This document shows, piece after piece, positions 41,343 through 53,835 of a stretch of DNA of 64,000 bases; the stretch's first letter is position 1; each line of letters begins with the position of its first letter. Origin of the DNA: Tethya wilhelma (Eukaryota; Porifera; Demospongiae; Tethyida; Tethyidae); assembly GCA_964030475.1 (NCBI GenBank), contig CAXIPT010000005.1:536132-600131 (forward strand), in the 5' to 3' direction. Under the pieces are notes generated by a model. It did not search any database. It saw only the letters and a list, made by a program, of their open reading frames with translations, and was not told where the DNA came from. A program made the position numbers and the translations under genes.

Positions 41343-41751
41343 CTTGTAAGCACTGTGTTGAAAATGAAGCCATCAGGAAATATCCATTACCTTTTTGTGG
41401 CAAAGTTTACAGGAAGTGAGCCCCACCCATCTAGAGTCCCCCCGGCCTCGTGAAGCAGGTGCGCATTAAAAAGATTATATGAAAGTTTTGGAGGGAAATT
41501 TATCATGCTGGACACACAAGTACAAAATGACTGATGAATGAAATAAAGTTTATGTGAACCTGTGGTGAGTGAAAAAAATGGTGAATAAAGTATCTGCAGC
41601 TGCATATTATAGTTATTATAGTTCCAATAAATCATATACATGTATAATAAATAAAAAATTTCAAGTATTATGCTTATTTTACCAGTGACCCTCACTGGCA
41701 TCGTCGTGGTTTTGACACTCATTGGTTTCTTAAGTTACACAAAAACGTCTT

Positions 41752-44700
41752 TTATTTGCAGTTGATGGTGACATATTCATCCTCCATTTGTGGGCCACCA
41801 CCACAAACACCTGCATCCTTCATGGTAGATTTCTCCTGCATCTTCATCTCTTGCTGCTTGGTCCCACTAGCAAGACCATTGGTCCCATTTTGAGAGCGTC
41901 CTCGTATTGGATTCATGACAGTGTACTCGGAATCACACGGGGGCACTTCGACATCAAACGAGAACTGCATCTGGTCAATTTCACGCTCCGAAATCTGAGG
42001 AAGTGGACTTCTCACGGACACCATCGAGGCTTTCCTTGGAGGAGGAAGACTAGGAGGTTTGTTGTCGATAAAGTATCGAGGGCTGTGAGGGCTGTCTGAC
42101 ATCGGGGTGGTGGCGTTGCTGTTGATGAGGGATTTAAGCGAATCTCCCCCTGGGGAGTCGTATATCGGCCCCTCGTAGATGGGATTGTGTGCCATAGGGG
42201 GTAGAGTTTTGGGCACTTTCTTCTTTTTACGATTCTTGCTTTTGGGCTCTGCACATACATAACACACAAAGTGAATATATTGGGGTGTTTGATTGCTAGC
42301 CTGCTGCTATAAAGAAAGCTATAGTTTCATGATTGTCTTGAAGCTGCCTACTTACCCCTGAATGATTTGTTTCTCTTATTGCACCTACAGGCACACACCA
42401 GTATCACTACAAAGGCAACACCTCCGGCCACGAGAAGGCAGATCAGTACTGCAACTCCCAATGATGCTCCCGTGATTATAACTAGTTGATTGCCATCTTT
42501 ATTATCTGCACAATTATGACAAAATTAATGGTAAGTGAGTATGGATATAACTATTTCAGGGGGAAATATTACAGTATTGTACTCCTTAATACAAGCTAGT
42601 AGTCTGTACCTGACTGTGTGTTGGATGGTGAAGATGTAGGTCCTGAGGAAACAAGATGAAAAATTACACTTGAAATTTTTCGAGATAAATTTTCTGCCTT
42701 GCTCACCAAAACTAGTGTTCCTTGTTGTGTTAGATTCCCCAGTAGCAGCTCCTAGAGAAGCTGCAATGGCAAAGCTATGTTCTCTCAAGCTATCCTGTGT
42801 TGTGGCAAACTGAAAGGATTGTTGTCTCCTTGATCCTCCGGCAACCGTCATTGGTCCATGTCTGTGAACATCTTTACCATTTTCATTGGAAATCACAAGG
42901 ACATAGGTTAGGTTTTGATAAGGGCAAGATTCTGGAATCTATGGTGAGAGATTTAGACTATCTAATATGCTTATCCTGTCATAAGAGAAATAAGAATTTT
43001 TTTAAGTAGGATCTTCTCACCCAGAAACTTATTTCGATGTAAGGTGTTCCATCACTTCTTAAACCAGTTACTGCTTCCAAATCACTTATACTCCCCACAG
43101 CTGCATAATTGGCACATTTTAATGGGACTAGATTTGTATTGGATAGTGGCTGTACACATACCTATTGGGTACCCAGTAGTTACTGTAGTGCTAGTCTCAC
43201 TCCTTCCCAATTCATTGTTTGAAAAGACATCGAACTGAAGCTCATGGCAAGCAGTTGCTATCTCCCCTCCTCCTGGCACAATAAAAGTCACACGCTCTCG
43301 CCAATCTGTTGATGCATTGAGTCTCCATTCCTCTCTGCTATCAGTGGTTGTGTTCACCATGGTGATGGTATAGTAGGTGATGTAATAGAATCTCAGTGGT
43401 TCTGTCCTCCATGAGAGTTCAATCTGAGTTCCATTGTCAATGTGGCGAACATCAATGTTTTGTGGAGGATGAGCGGCTGACACAAATTTTGTGACTAAAA
43501 ATTGTTGAAACAAGAAAGAAAAAGGAATTTAGTTTTATCACGATATATAATTATATCAGGAAAGACACATGTATGCATACGCATGTAGCTTGGTGGCTTA
43601 CAAAAGTGTTTGATGCCTGGTGAGGTTTGTCCATATTCAGTTTGTACAGTGATCTTTAGAGTGTAGTTGCGATTTCTTTCAAGACCACTCATTACGCTCA
43701 CAATCTGTGCTATCTCTTGGGAGGAATATGGAGTAGGGCCTATTTCAGCAACTGTCAGTCCAGTGTTGTTGTCAAGAACTTCAATTGTGTAGTTAGCAGT
43801 TTGAAATGAGCATATGTTGGGAACCTACACCGGTTGTGTTTTTTGAATGTTTGTATCTTCTCTATAGTTATGTCAAACATAAACTTTAAACAAAGATTTT
43901 CAAATTTTTGCACTATGGAATTCAAAGCAATTCCCTAGTGTACATGCTACATGTTTGGGGACCAGTATTCAAGCCATGTCATGCACACACTACACATGCT
44001 TTAGTGTATACCTGAAAGTTTATCTCCAAGTGAGGTGTTGCACTGGTATCAAATCTGATCGCAGTGTTAATGAGAGTTGAGTTAACCTCTACTGGAACTG
44101 CATACATGAAAACAATAATTATAATACATGTGTAGATTTACTGTATGACTATATGATAATATTGTTCTGCTGTATTTACTTATAGGAAATGCCTGGCGGA
44201 GAACAGCTGGCTCACTTTCTCCCAGTGAGTTGATGGCTTTCACTGAAAACTCCAACTCCTCACAAACATCATATGTGGCCTCGTCTGTTACTCTTCGGAT
44301 GGTGCGATAGAAGGTTCCCTCTTCACTCGGAGGCAGTGTCCAGGTACGTTCCTCTCTGCTTGTTTGATTCGCCACCTTTAAGATGTAGTCAGTTATTGGG
44401 AATTCGTCATGTACGAAAGGTTTTTGCCAATTGACTTGAAATGCAGTTCCATTTTGCGTCGTTTCTATCTGCATACCAGGCTGTTTTGGGGGACCTTTGT
44501 TGTATAAAAAGTAAAGTGTTTAATAATTTGTATTCTTTAAACTTTATATGTGAATAAATGTATGTTCTTGGATTTGCGGCAGCTGCACATAATATATAGC
44601 GCATGAGGTATCAATATTTATTTATGGTAAAAAACTCACCTGCGATAATCAACCAAGCAAGCACATTTGCACTCTGTCCAAGCGTCCATCCCAGAGCTGT

Positions 44701-44997
44701 GCATTGAATTCTTGTATTGTTATTTTTCATGAGTGAAGCAGTAGCTCTGACAGTGAGATTCCACAAGTCTAATCCATCTTGCACCTGTCGATCCACAGTA
44801 ATGTAAAGACCCTTGCTATTGTAGCTTGTGTAAGGGGAGGAGACAATGCTTCCATTGACCCTCCAGTAAACTGTATCACCACGAGCATAGCAGTTGAAAG
44901 TTGCTACAGTTCCGTTAGCAACCACATGATTCACAGGACCCGATATGATATCTGCAAGCAGGGAAATACGTACACTTTAGGACAAGACTCATTATTG

Positions 44998-45033
<36 letters not shown>

Positions 45034-45184
45034 TTTGTATGCACTAGAACTTGAATACAAAAGTGCCTCTTTCTAAGATCTAACACGTACGTCCATCTCC
45101 TGGAAACTGGCCAACAGCAATGTCACTGTTCATCAATATGATAATTGATGCAAGTGAAATCAAAGTCAGTTCAGATCCCTTCAT
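41752..45184 (-). CDS. G10: Ig plus four FN3 receptor with NPIY and YTVM tail
   Basis: Exons: signal peptide 45091-45184; Ig 44640-44951; FN3-1 44180-44494; FN3-2 44012-44097 and 43602-43824; FN3-3 43162-43476; FN3-4 43021-43100 and 42707-42938; stalk 42610-42642; TM 42356-42505; tail 41752-42248. All phases fit, and the FN3 pair (whole plus split) is duplicated compared with G8. The TM is VAVLICLLVAGGVAFVVILV with Cys-rich, then Lys/Arg-rich flanks. The tail (about 165 residues) has NPIYEGPIYDSPGGDSL, a Pro-rich PPSLPPPRK, DSEYTVMNPIRG and a C-terminal DEYVTINCK. The PPSLPPPRK stretch could bind SH3 domains (inference). The stop codon TAA lies inside an AATAAA. Confidence 0.85.
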
Positions 45185-45482
45185 TTTCTCTGTCTACCAC
45201 AACTGCAAGAGTATATCAGAAAGAAAAAATCCTTAATCATTAATTACCCCCAGAATAATTGTATTCATGGCTGCACGTGTATACCACTGCAATGCTCAGC
45301 CATGCATACAACCATATGATCACATCCATTACTTTCATACCTCAAAACCAAAGACCTGTATATCCGTGCACCTCCTCCACACACTTGAAGTATATTATAG
45401 ACACTTTACGACAAGTCTTAAGACTAGAGTGTAGCAGCATAGGTCAGGTACGTAGAAACAGTCAGATAATAGCTAGCAGCAA
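45185..45482. promoter_or_regulatory. Divergent intergenic region between G10 and G11
   Basis: 307 bases separate the start codons of G10 (minus) and G11 (plus, Met at 45492). Both promoters must be here, so a shared bidirectional promoter is likely. I see no clear TATA pair. Confidence 0.5.
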
Positions 45483-45491
45483 GTGCACGAA

Positions 45492-46900
45492 ATGACTTTC
45501 TCTTTCTTGTGCCAACTAAAGACTGCTTCCTTTGCAGCAACTGCATGTCTGGTGCTGACTGTTTGCTTTATAAATGGCTCTCACGGAAATGTTTGTCAAG
45601 GTATGTACATGTATATGTGGGTATGCATGCATTCTGTGCACTTGCATGGACATGCAATTCAAGTTTCATGCATGTTTTGTATACAGAGGATGACATTCTT
45701 CAAATGTCTCAACCCCCTCCCTTCGTTTATCAACAGACCATTTCAAATGCCACGCAAACAATACACTACTACTGTAACAAATCTTATTGTGACAGTGATG
45801 TTCCACAACCTTCATGGTGTATCAACTCCAAACATTTAATACTCAACCCCAGTGACTGGGAAAACTTCTATATCAAGAAAATTTGTACTTTGCTTGATAA
45901 TCACATCTTCCTGCTTGAACTTGAATGGAATTTCACCGCATTGGCTGAAAATAAGCAACCTGACAGGGTTCCAATTGTCTATTGTGTTTGTACGCATTGC
46001 AATGAGAATCCTATCCCAGCCTGCTCAGAAGGACACCGCAGCCACCACTTTATAGTAACACCAGGTATATATAGTACTTTTGGCCCAGTGGCATGCATGC
46101 ATAATTATTCCATGCATCATGTTAGTGTGAATCATCAGTGCATATTGTGTGATCTCTACATTTAGATATCACACCTGATTCTACTTGTTCAGCACCTGTG
46201 GAACCTGAGCCGACTGAATCACTGACCATGCTTTTACCAACACCATCACCCACTCTCGCTAGCTCTATAGACTGTCCTGAGAGTACCATTATCTCAACAG
46301 TAACAACCACACACTCTACTTTCATCACGATCACATCTACTCCATCACACACTGGCATTTTTTCCAGCTGTGTGCCCAGCACTGAAATTATTATCTCAAC
46401 AGTAACACACACATTCTCTACAGTCATCCCAACAACTGTAATTGAAACATCTGTACGTACAGAATCAGTTTGTGCGACTGTTACCACAACAATCACTCTG
46501 CCTCCTTCACCAACTGGGCCTCCATCTACAAGTTCTGTTCGTGATCCCATATCCTATCAAGTTTCCCTTGGTGTTGTGATACTTGTGTTGATCTCCATTC
46601 TTATTGTGATATTTGTGGGGGCCTTTTGCTATATTAAATGGAAGGCCAGTCACAGAACCTATCAAGACAATGACACTAAGGTATGTTTACACACATGAAA
46701 TCCTGAGATTGTACTTAAATTGCTTACTCGTTAGAAATTGCTATGTACATGTATATCATATCAACAACTATAATGTTTGCATCGTATATTTGCAGAATGA
46801 CAATAATCCAGGACCTGTTGCACTGACAGCTGTACATGGATATGGAAATCCTATGGTAACTGATGCTGGCAATGGGAATCTAGACCGCAAAGATGATTGA
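45492..46900 (+). CDS. G11: membrane protein with Cys-rich ectodomain and Ser/Thr stalk
   Basis: Exons 45492-45600 (signal peptide MTFSFLCQLKTASFAATA, with an alternative Met at 45483), 45687-46064, 46166-46680 and 46796-46900. Phases 1,1,0 fit. The second exon encodes about 125 residues with eight Cys (for example YYCNKSYCDSD and YCVCTHCNE) that I cannot assign to a fold with confidence. It occupies the position of an Ig exon. The third encodes about 120 residues rich in Thr, Ser and Pro with a loosely repeated IISTVTxTxST motif, then a TM (VVILVLISILIVIFVGAFCYI). The tail is about 45 residues with no tyrosine signature beyond RTYQD and HGYGNP. It is a likely O-glycosylated surface protein of unknown function. 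Confidence 0.75.
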
Positions 46901-48182
46901 CTACTAGTCTAGTGTGTACAACAAATGGATGCCGTGTTTACATATTGTGCTGACTCATCAAAATTTAATAGTTATGCTTAATCATTAATAGTTTTTGTTG
47001 GTCTTTGTTTGGCTGTTAAAGTTGTGAAACAACAAAATGACATGATTGTGATACAAAACATCAAACTTTACATTATTCTAAACCTGTTAAAGTGTAAAGT
47101 TATCATTTCAATTCCCTCAAACGTAATCGGTTGCACGTGGAATTAGCTAGGGTGAGAGATAAACACTTAAATTGTTGTGTACGCTCTTTGTATACGGCTC
47201 TTGTTTATCATTAACGTGTGGATATATGTTGTTGTTATCGCAAAGCTTGAAAGTTTGTGTTCTTTTGAAAGACCTTATTGTGTGAGTTTGTGATAATTAT
47301 ACACGCATGCATGCTTCTGTTGTGTGCACAGATCTTGCTATCGGACCTTATTAGGTTAAGTTGTGGACGGATGGACAAGCAAACATGTATTAGTGAGTTT
47401 TGTGTGTCTGTGTCTGTAGGAGGTGATTATGAGTCAGTCCAGTTGCCTCTTATGCTAGCCTTGTACCCAGATTCGAGGCTACCCAAGTCCTTGATTTTAT
47501 GTTTGGTGAAAGCTGATTACAGCTTGTATGGGTATTTTGCTACCCAATATGTGTGGAGATTCTAGTTATCAATGTCTGTACATATACACACAAAATTTAA
47601 TTCTTCTGTTATTAGTTGATACTAATAACAGAAGACTCCTAATACAAACTATCCTACATGTACAGTCTCTTGTTATACTGAGTTGAACTTACATGATATG
47701 TATGCATCTGAGTCGATCGAGGGTTGCGTACAAAAGGCATGTACACTTGTTTATCATTTTATGTGAATCATGTGAAAAAAGGGGCATCTACCTATTCATT
47801 GAGAACAATAGATGCTTCCTGTGAGAACTGTTGTTAAAGCAGTAACAATGGCCCATTAGTTGTCTATACAAGTCTAGCTCGACGACAAAGTTTGCTTAAG
47901 TGAATTATTTGTGGAGGTGGAAGTGACCACTCCCACATGACATACCTCTGGACACACCTACCTAGTAATGATGTCAGATTATCTAAACAACAAAAGTCCA
48001 AACTTGAGTTTGAAATACACACATACAAACGGGAATATTATTGTTCTGTATTATGATAATCATGAATATACATGGTTGTATTAAGCAATAAACCTGAATT
48101 GAATATGAATTATGATCTGTTTGTCTGATTTAAATATGAAATTGAACATCTGTCAGTCTATCTCAGTTATGCTGCCATAAAG
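46901..48182. other. Intergenic region between convergent genes G11 and G12
   Basis: No gene recognised in 1.28 kb. It has AT-rich 3' flanks for both genes and a short perfect hairpin CTTCTGTTATTAGT / ACTAATAACAGAAG at about 47603-47634. Confidence 0.55.
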
Positions 48183-51100
48183 TTACTCTTGGTATTTCTC
48201 AGTGTCTTCAGGGCTCAGTATTGGACCAAACCCATTCTCCAGTGATCCCAGCACCGCCATTCTTGACCCAGCAGGACTCATCAGGGTGTAGTTCTCATCC
48301 TGACTAGAAGACACTGTAGCAATGGACGGCAGTATCTTGGGTGCTGTGGGATGATGAATGGAGAGGGAATGAGCTCGGCCACCGTTCATCCTTCCAGCCT
48401 GTGAATTTGCTGAAAACGCAGCCGGATTGTTACCGAGTGATAGAGTGAGTTGGAGCTTGTTCCTCTCTTGAGCTGTCCTCTTGCTTGGCACAGACATGCT
48501 AGCAGAGCGTGATGTGAGATCAAAAGTTGCTCTCGAGTGGCCATTTAGTGATGAGTGTGAATTCTTATCCTTCCTGCTCGGTTGAATTGGCTCGTCCGAG
48601 TAGCGAACAGTGTTGTTATCTGGTGATGGGGATTTTGGAGGCGGGGTAGTATCACCTTTGCTTTGAGCTGAAGCAGCTGCTTCACCCGTGGCTGTCTGGA
48701 GTGTGTTGAAGCTATCTTGGACCACACTCTCATAAATGGGACCGTCGTATATCGGGTTATTGACCATACTCGATAGTGGTTTGTTTGTCCTATGTATGTT
48801 TTCTTTCAGTATGATGTTCCCAGCGTTAGAGTATAGCCATAATTATTATGTTTGTGTATGCAAATGTTAGGGTAGGTGTGTGTGTGTATGTTTGAAACAG
48901 TAAGCAATCAGTCAGTAATTTTGCAAACGTAACTAATTCAGTCTTCGTAAACAGTTTATTAATGTAAAATAACACTCGTGATTGACTGACAAATTAAAAT
49001 GATATTGTTACATAAGCCTCTCAACACACTCTATATGCATGCAGTTTGATTCAACTTTGAACCCATCACATCAATATTCATTATTATACCCACCTCTATG
49101 TCCACGGCGACTGTACAACATGCATACAATCAGTGCCACTATGACTGTGAGAAGAATGAACACTGATAGCCCTATACTTCCACCCATCACAGACAAGTAG
49201 AGGGCTACAGGGTATAATATGCCAAACAAAATAAATGAAATGCTATAGATCACAAATGCGTGTATATAATACCCTTACATTTGTCACATGTTGCAGCTGG
49301 GCTGTTCATGTAGAGGTGTGTATCTATTGGGATAAGATGGCAAAAAAAAAAATGAATAATTAGCAACTGATAATGCACTTGTGCACGTGTACACACACAT
49401 CATTGTTTTTTTATAATGAAGATATGATTGCTCAAAGCTCTTTCGTTACTCTGAACTTCAAAGATAACTTTGCACGGAATAAACAAAACAATTGTCAATG
49501 TTTCAATAACAGTATGTTTTCCCAACAGAGGAGAGCCAGTGTAAGATCCTCTAAAATGTGCCATACATCTACTGACTGTATAAACTTTGTGGTATTAATT
49601 CTGTATGTGCTAAGCACTATATAGCTCTGTTTTTAAAAGGAAAAACTGTTTCTTTAATTTGCCTTTCATCATGACTTAATGCAAGGACAAACATCGTATT
49701 AAAAGCTCACTTTATCCTTCAAAGCAAATGCACCTGTGAAGTCCTTGTAAAATGCACACACACACACGTTCATACGGAACGTGCTATGAGACAAAATTCT
49801 TACCCTTAGAAATAAACCAAATAATTAATATGCTTGTTGTAACAAAAATCACATTCGCTATACTGTAGACACCTCAGTGCTCCTTATAGTGCTCATTTTG
49901 TACTTTAGTGCAACAAGGTACTGGTGGTACAGCACTAGTATCAGTTCAGTTACGCACATCTTAATTTCAGAGTAAATAATTTGCATGCGTACCGATCTCA
50001 ACTTCACTAGACAAACTCCTTCCCAGTTCCACGTCTATCACAACCCTCACTGTATACTGAGCATCTCTCTCTAGACCTGTACTGATAATTTCTTGAATTG
50101 TCATATTGTTTGTAGACGGTCCTTTTGATCTGATCCTTATTGGTGCTTCAAGGGGAGACCCTGTATTCTCTGCGATGATTGAGTAGTTGAAATGCTGGAA
50201 GCTACAAAGTCTTGGTGGCTGAAATTTAAGAGTTAGATAATAAATTATGTTTACAGATTTTCTTTTTGATGAATGCATTGACTGACTTTGGTGCTCACGA
50301 AGACAACAGGATTCCCTCCAGAATCAAAATATGTTGCTGCTTCTGTGCTATCAGTTGGCAATGCTTCAGGAACTGTGATCAGTAAAACATTTAAATTTAT
50401 GTTGCCATGAGTATTTCATCTCTCTTTACCTATTGGTATCTTTCTTGTTAGAAATATTTGAGGACTAGCTCCATACTCATTCACAGCAGACACCCACACA
50501 GAAAAAGAGTGACATTCAACATCATGATTAGTGGTATCCACATGCCACTGTCCTGTTGCATTGGTGTAGTTTGAGATCAGCCTCACATCGTTTCCTTCAC
50601 CCTCTCTCACAGTGATGTTGTAATAGAGCACCTGGTTGAAGTTGGTCTCGGCTTCTGGCCAGAGAAATGGTTGGTGCCACCTCACCATGATGACAGGTGA
50701 GGATGATGAAAGGTCCTCCACAACGGATATTTCAGGTGGCAATGGAGCTGTGGAAATCATAAAGCAGAGCATGTGAAATGCATGCATGCATGTTCACAAT
50801 TCATTTGAATTTCGTGGAACAATCACTCCTACAGTTACATAATTATGTTCATTAACAGACAGCTGACAGCTGCAGGGTCATGCATACAGCTCTGCATAAT
50901 TACGTATTTAGGTCTAATCAATGGATGGGTGACTGAAATACTATAGCTCTCCATTACCTATTGGGTTGATAACTATCAATGATGCATTGTTGATGCTGTA
51001 ACCGTGGAAGATTCCCCGGCATCTTATAACAGTGCCGTTAGTCTGTTGTCTAGCAGGGATGGACACTGTAAGAGATTCAGAATTCGTGTAGAAGATGTAT

Positions 51101-51402
51101 CCTTCATTCTCAAGCTCCTCTTGCATGTCAGTGTGTGCACCATTGGCAGCATGTCCATTTATTATCCAGTAGGCATTGTTCACTTTAGGGGTGCAAGTGA
51201 AGTTGACATGTGATCCAATTATTGCATACTGAATCTCTGGAATAACGGTGAGAGCTGCCAGAGAGAAATGATAATAACAATAGAGATTATATAGTTTACA
51301 TTTGCTGTTCACCCATTTATTGATATTCATACCTCCAATGCTGTGCATGCATGCATGCATAACAGCCACAAGCCACACTACATGATGTCCAGCTGACAAC
51401 AT
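48183..51402 (-). CDS. G12: Ig/FN3 receptor with NPIY and YTLM tail
   Basis: Exons: signal peptide 51333-51402; Ig 50958-51254; FN3-a 50430-50747; FN3-b 50287-50372 (donor gtcagt) and 49993-50218; stalk 49279-49323; TM 49090-49204; tail 48183-48789. To keep frame, the TM exon must end at the second donor (gtataa, phase 2), four bases beyond a gtgggt site. The other junctions are phase 1 or 0 as in the rest of the family. The TM is SIGLSVFILLTVIVALIVCML. The tail is about 200 residues, Ser-rich, with NNPIYDGPIYESV near the membrane, PPPKSPSP, and DENYTLMSPAG about 30 residues from the end. It neighbours G13 tail to head, 352 bases apart. Confidence 0.8.
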
Positions 51403-51754
51403 CTCTCTGTATTCTTGATCAATAATTCATTTACTGTTTTAGTTTTGTCAATTCCCCTTTTATGCCTGCTCCTTAGGATATAGACCCTCCCAAATTTAGG
51501 CTGCATCACATGACCATGACATTACATCGTTGCCGGATAATGTCACAGTCTTGATAATAATTCTAGTGGGAACATACATTATAATTGCATGATTTTTCTT
51601 TAGTGACTGTCAGCCATCTATAGAACTGAGCAGTGTCAGCATATCATTGACTTTAAAGACAACATTATTGTTCAAAAATATTTCTTCAGCCATGTGTACC
51701 AATCTGGCTGTGTGTTCATCAGGCTGAGTACCATAAGCAACATTATCATTTGCA

Positions 51755-53835
51755 TCAATGTTTTACTAGTTCAATGTCATGTTCATGCTGATAGATATAG
51801 GTTCTTCCTAGATCCTGTGGCAAATTTACTACTGATCTTGGAGAAGACCCATGTGATTGCTCCATATGTTGTTCTAAATAATCATTATTATTGACACCAG
51901 CAACTGTTTCTTGATCATGTAGGGTATTATTTCCAATAGTAACACGATTAATAAGTGTACCGCAATCACAGCATTTTACAACTGGTGCAAAGACCTTTAG
52001 TTGTGTTGAAGAAGCATCTGTGGTTAGTAAAAAATTCACTGAATACTGATAAAATAGTGCTGTGTGCTATAGTTGCCAACTTACCTTTCCGTTTTGCACA
52101 GTATGTGATAATAACAAACATACTGGTTATCAAAATTATTAGTAGGATGACAAAAACAACCACTATACTAATAGCTATATTGGTAGTACCTGCATTTTGA
52201 AATGATTAAAAATGTTAACTGACATTCAGATAATATTACTATTATAATGATTATGTGGCAAAGTGAAGGCAGTCACGGAAGCACCTGTCGTGCACTCAGA
52301 TAAATGCAACAATGATCCAACATTTTAAAATGTGTATATACCTGATGGAGTGGTAAGAGTTGGTGTATTTGACCTATCTGGGTGGATGGTAGTTTTCAAT
52401 CTAGTTGTCATGTCTGGGGAAGTGGTAACTATGCGAATTGAAGTGGTAGGAATCAGGCTAATTGGTGTATCTGGGGTAGTGGTAGGAATGCTAATTGACA
52501 TATCCAGGGTAGTGGTAGGAATCAACCCAGTTGACATATCTAGGGTAGTGGTAGGAATCAACCCAGTTGATATATCCAGGGTATTAGTAGGAATCAACCC
52601 AGTTGACATATCCAGAGTATTGGTAGGAATCAACCCAGTTGACATATCCAGAGTATTGGTAGGAATCAACCCAGTTGACATATCCAGAGTATTGGTAGGA
52701 ATCAACCCAGTTGACATATCCAGGGTATTGGTAGGAATCAACCCAGTTGACATATCCAGAGTATTGGTAGGAATCAACCCAGTTGACATATCCAGAGTAT
52801 TGGTAGGAATCAACCCAGTTGACATATCCAGGGTATTGGTAGGAATCAACCCAGTTGACATACCCAGGGTATTGGTAGGAATTGACCTAGTTGACATATC
52901 CAGGGTAGTGGTAGGAATCAATCCAGTTGACATATGTGGGGCAATGGTAGGACTGAAATTGAGTAATAAAATACAATCATTCCTAATTTCTGCTATGATT
53001 GGTGCTATGCATAAAATGCTCTGGATCCTTTCTGTCAAATTATTAGTCACTAAAAGTTCAAGTCTGTATGTAAGCTTAGCTGAATTATTATGACAGGTTT
53101 GATTTGGAGAGGTCAGTCTTATCTCTCCTTCAGGTACTACACTAGTGATAGGAGTCTCCCCATCCTGAATGAACCAAATCGCAGTCTCATGGATATCACA
53201 GGAGATGGTGCAGTCAATTGAAATCAACTCTCTAGGCATTATGTCAATTATAGTTAGTTGCTCATCACAGACATCAGGGACTGCATGAAAATATTGAGTG
53301 TTAACTATTTTGGAATGTGCATGCAGCAACCTGAGTTTAGTGAATATCAAGGCACTTACTAACAATTTCCACAGTAGCAGAGGCTACACAGGGATCCAAT
53401 CCAATATCTTGAAATGCGACAAAGCAAGCTATTATTTCCAGATTACTGATTTCTTCAGCAGTAGCGAAGACATGCAGTGTTTGTGCGCCACATGAGCCAG
53501 GGCCAGCACACTCTTGAGTAATGGATAGGTTGTAATTTGGGGGGGATATCACACGTGTAATTACTTGTGCTGACTCAGGGGACAGTCCATTTATCCAAAA
53601 AAGAGTTTCAAAGCCATCACAAGGATAGGCGCAGGTCACTTCAAAGTATTCACCAATAGACACAGCTACAGTGGAAGGCTGAATACCACATATACCTGTG
53701 AATGCCAAAAACTTGATTATTATTTAATATTATTATTGCTTCTCACTTACCATCTGTCCCAGTGCCGATTATGTGTGCATAAATTACAACCACAAACCAA
53801 TTAAAAGTTGCAGGCAGACTCTTTTTCATCTTCAT
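51755..53835 (-). CDS. G13: two-Ig receptor with a 36-bp-repeat stalk
   Basis: Exons: signal peptide 53751-53835; Ig-1 53360-53695; Ig-2 plus stalk 52342-53280; TM 52085-52189; tail 51755-52017. Phases are 1 throughout and fit. Both Ig-like domains are Cys-rich (VTCAYPCDGFETLFWING and DCTISCDIHETAIWFIQDG), suggesting an extra disulphide. The stalk is a tandem array of 12-residue units LIPTNTLDMSTG, about ten copies, Thr/Ser-rich and likely O-glycosylated. The TM is VVVFVILLIILITSMFVII. The tail of about 87 residues has a CCDC pair, NDYLEQHM and TYIYQHEHDIEL, with no NPIY or YxxM signature, so it defines a second tail class shared with G14 and G16. Confidence 0.82.
52469..52945. repeat. 36-bp coding minisatellite in the G13 stalk
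   Basis: About 11-13 tandem units of 36 bases, each containing GGTAGGAATCAACCCAGTTG and ACATATCCAG on the plus strand. In the coding (minus) sense each unit gives 12 residues. Units in the middle are nearly identical and outer ones diverge, as expected for an array that changes length by slippage or unequal exchange. Confidence 0.9.

Noticed and set aside
45509..46165. 218-codon plus-strand frame over the first G11 intron
   Set aside because: It crosses a clear intron (donor 45601, acceptor 45686) and lacks the signal peptide. The spliced model is better.
46122..46550. 142-codon minus-strand frame rich in Val and Gly
   Set aside because: Antisense of the Thr/Ser-rich stalk of G11.
52469..52945. 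Regular repeats considered as a CRISPR array
   Set aside because: Units are contiguous with no unique spacers, they are coding, and the genome is eukaryotic.
52332..53093. Long plus-strand open frame of repeated VVGINPVDISR units
   Set aside because: It is the antisense reading of the 36-bp minisatellite in G13. The minus-strand frame continues into a real Ig domain with proper splice sites.
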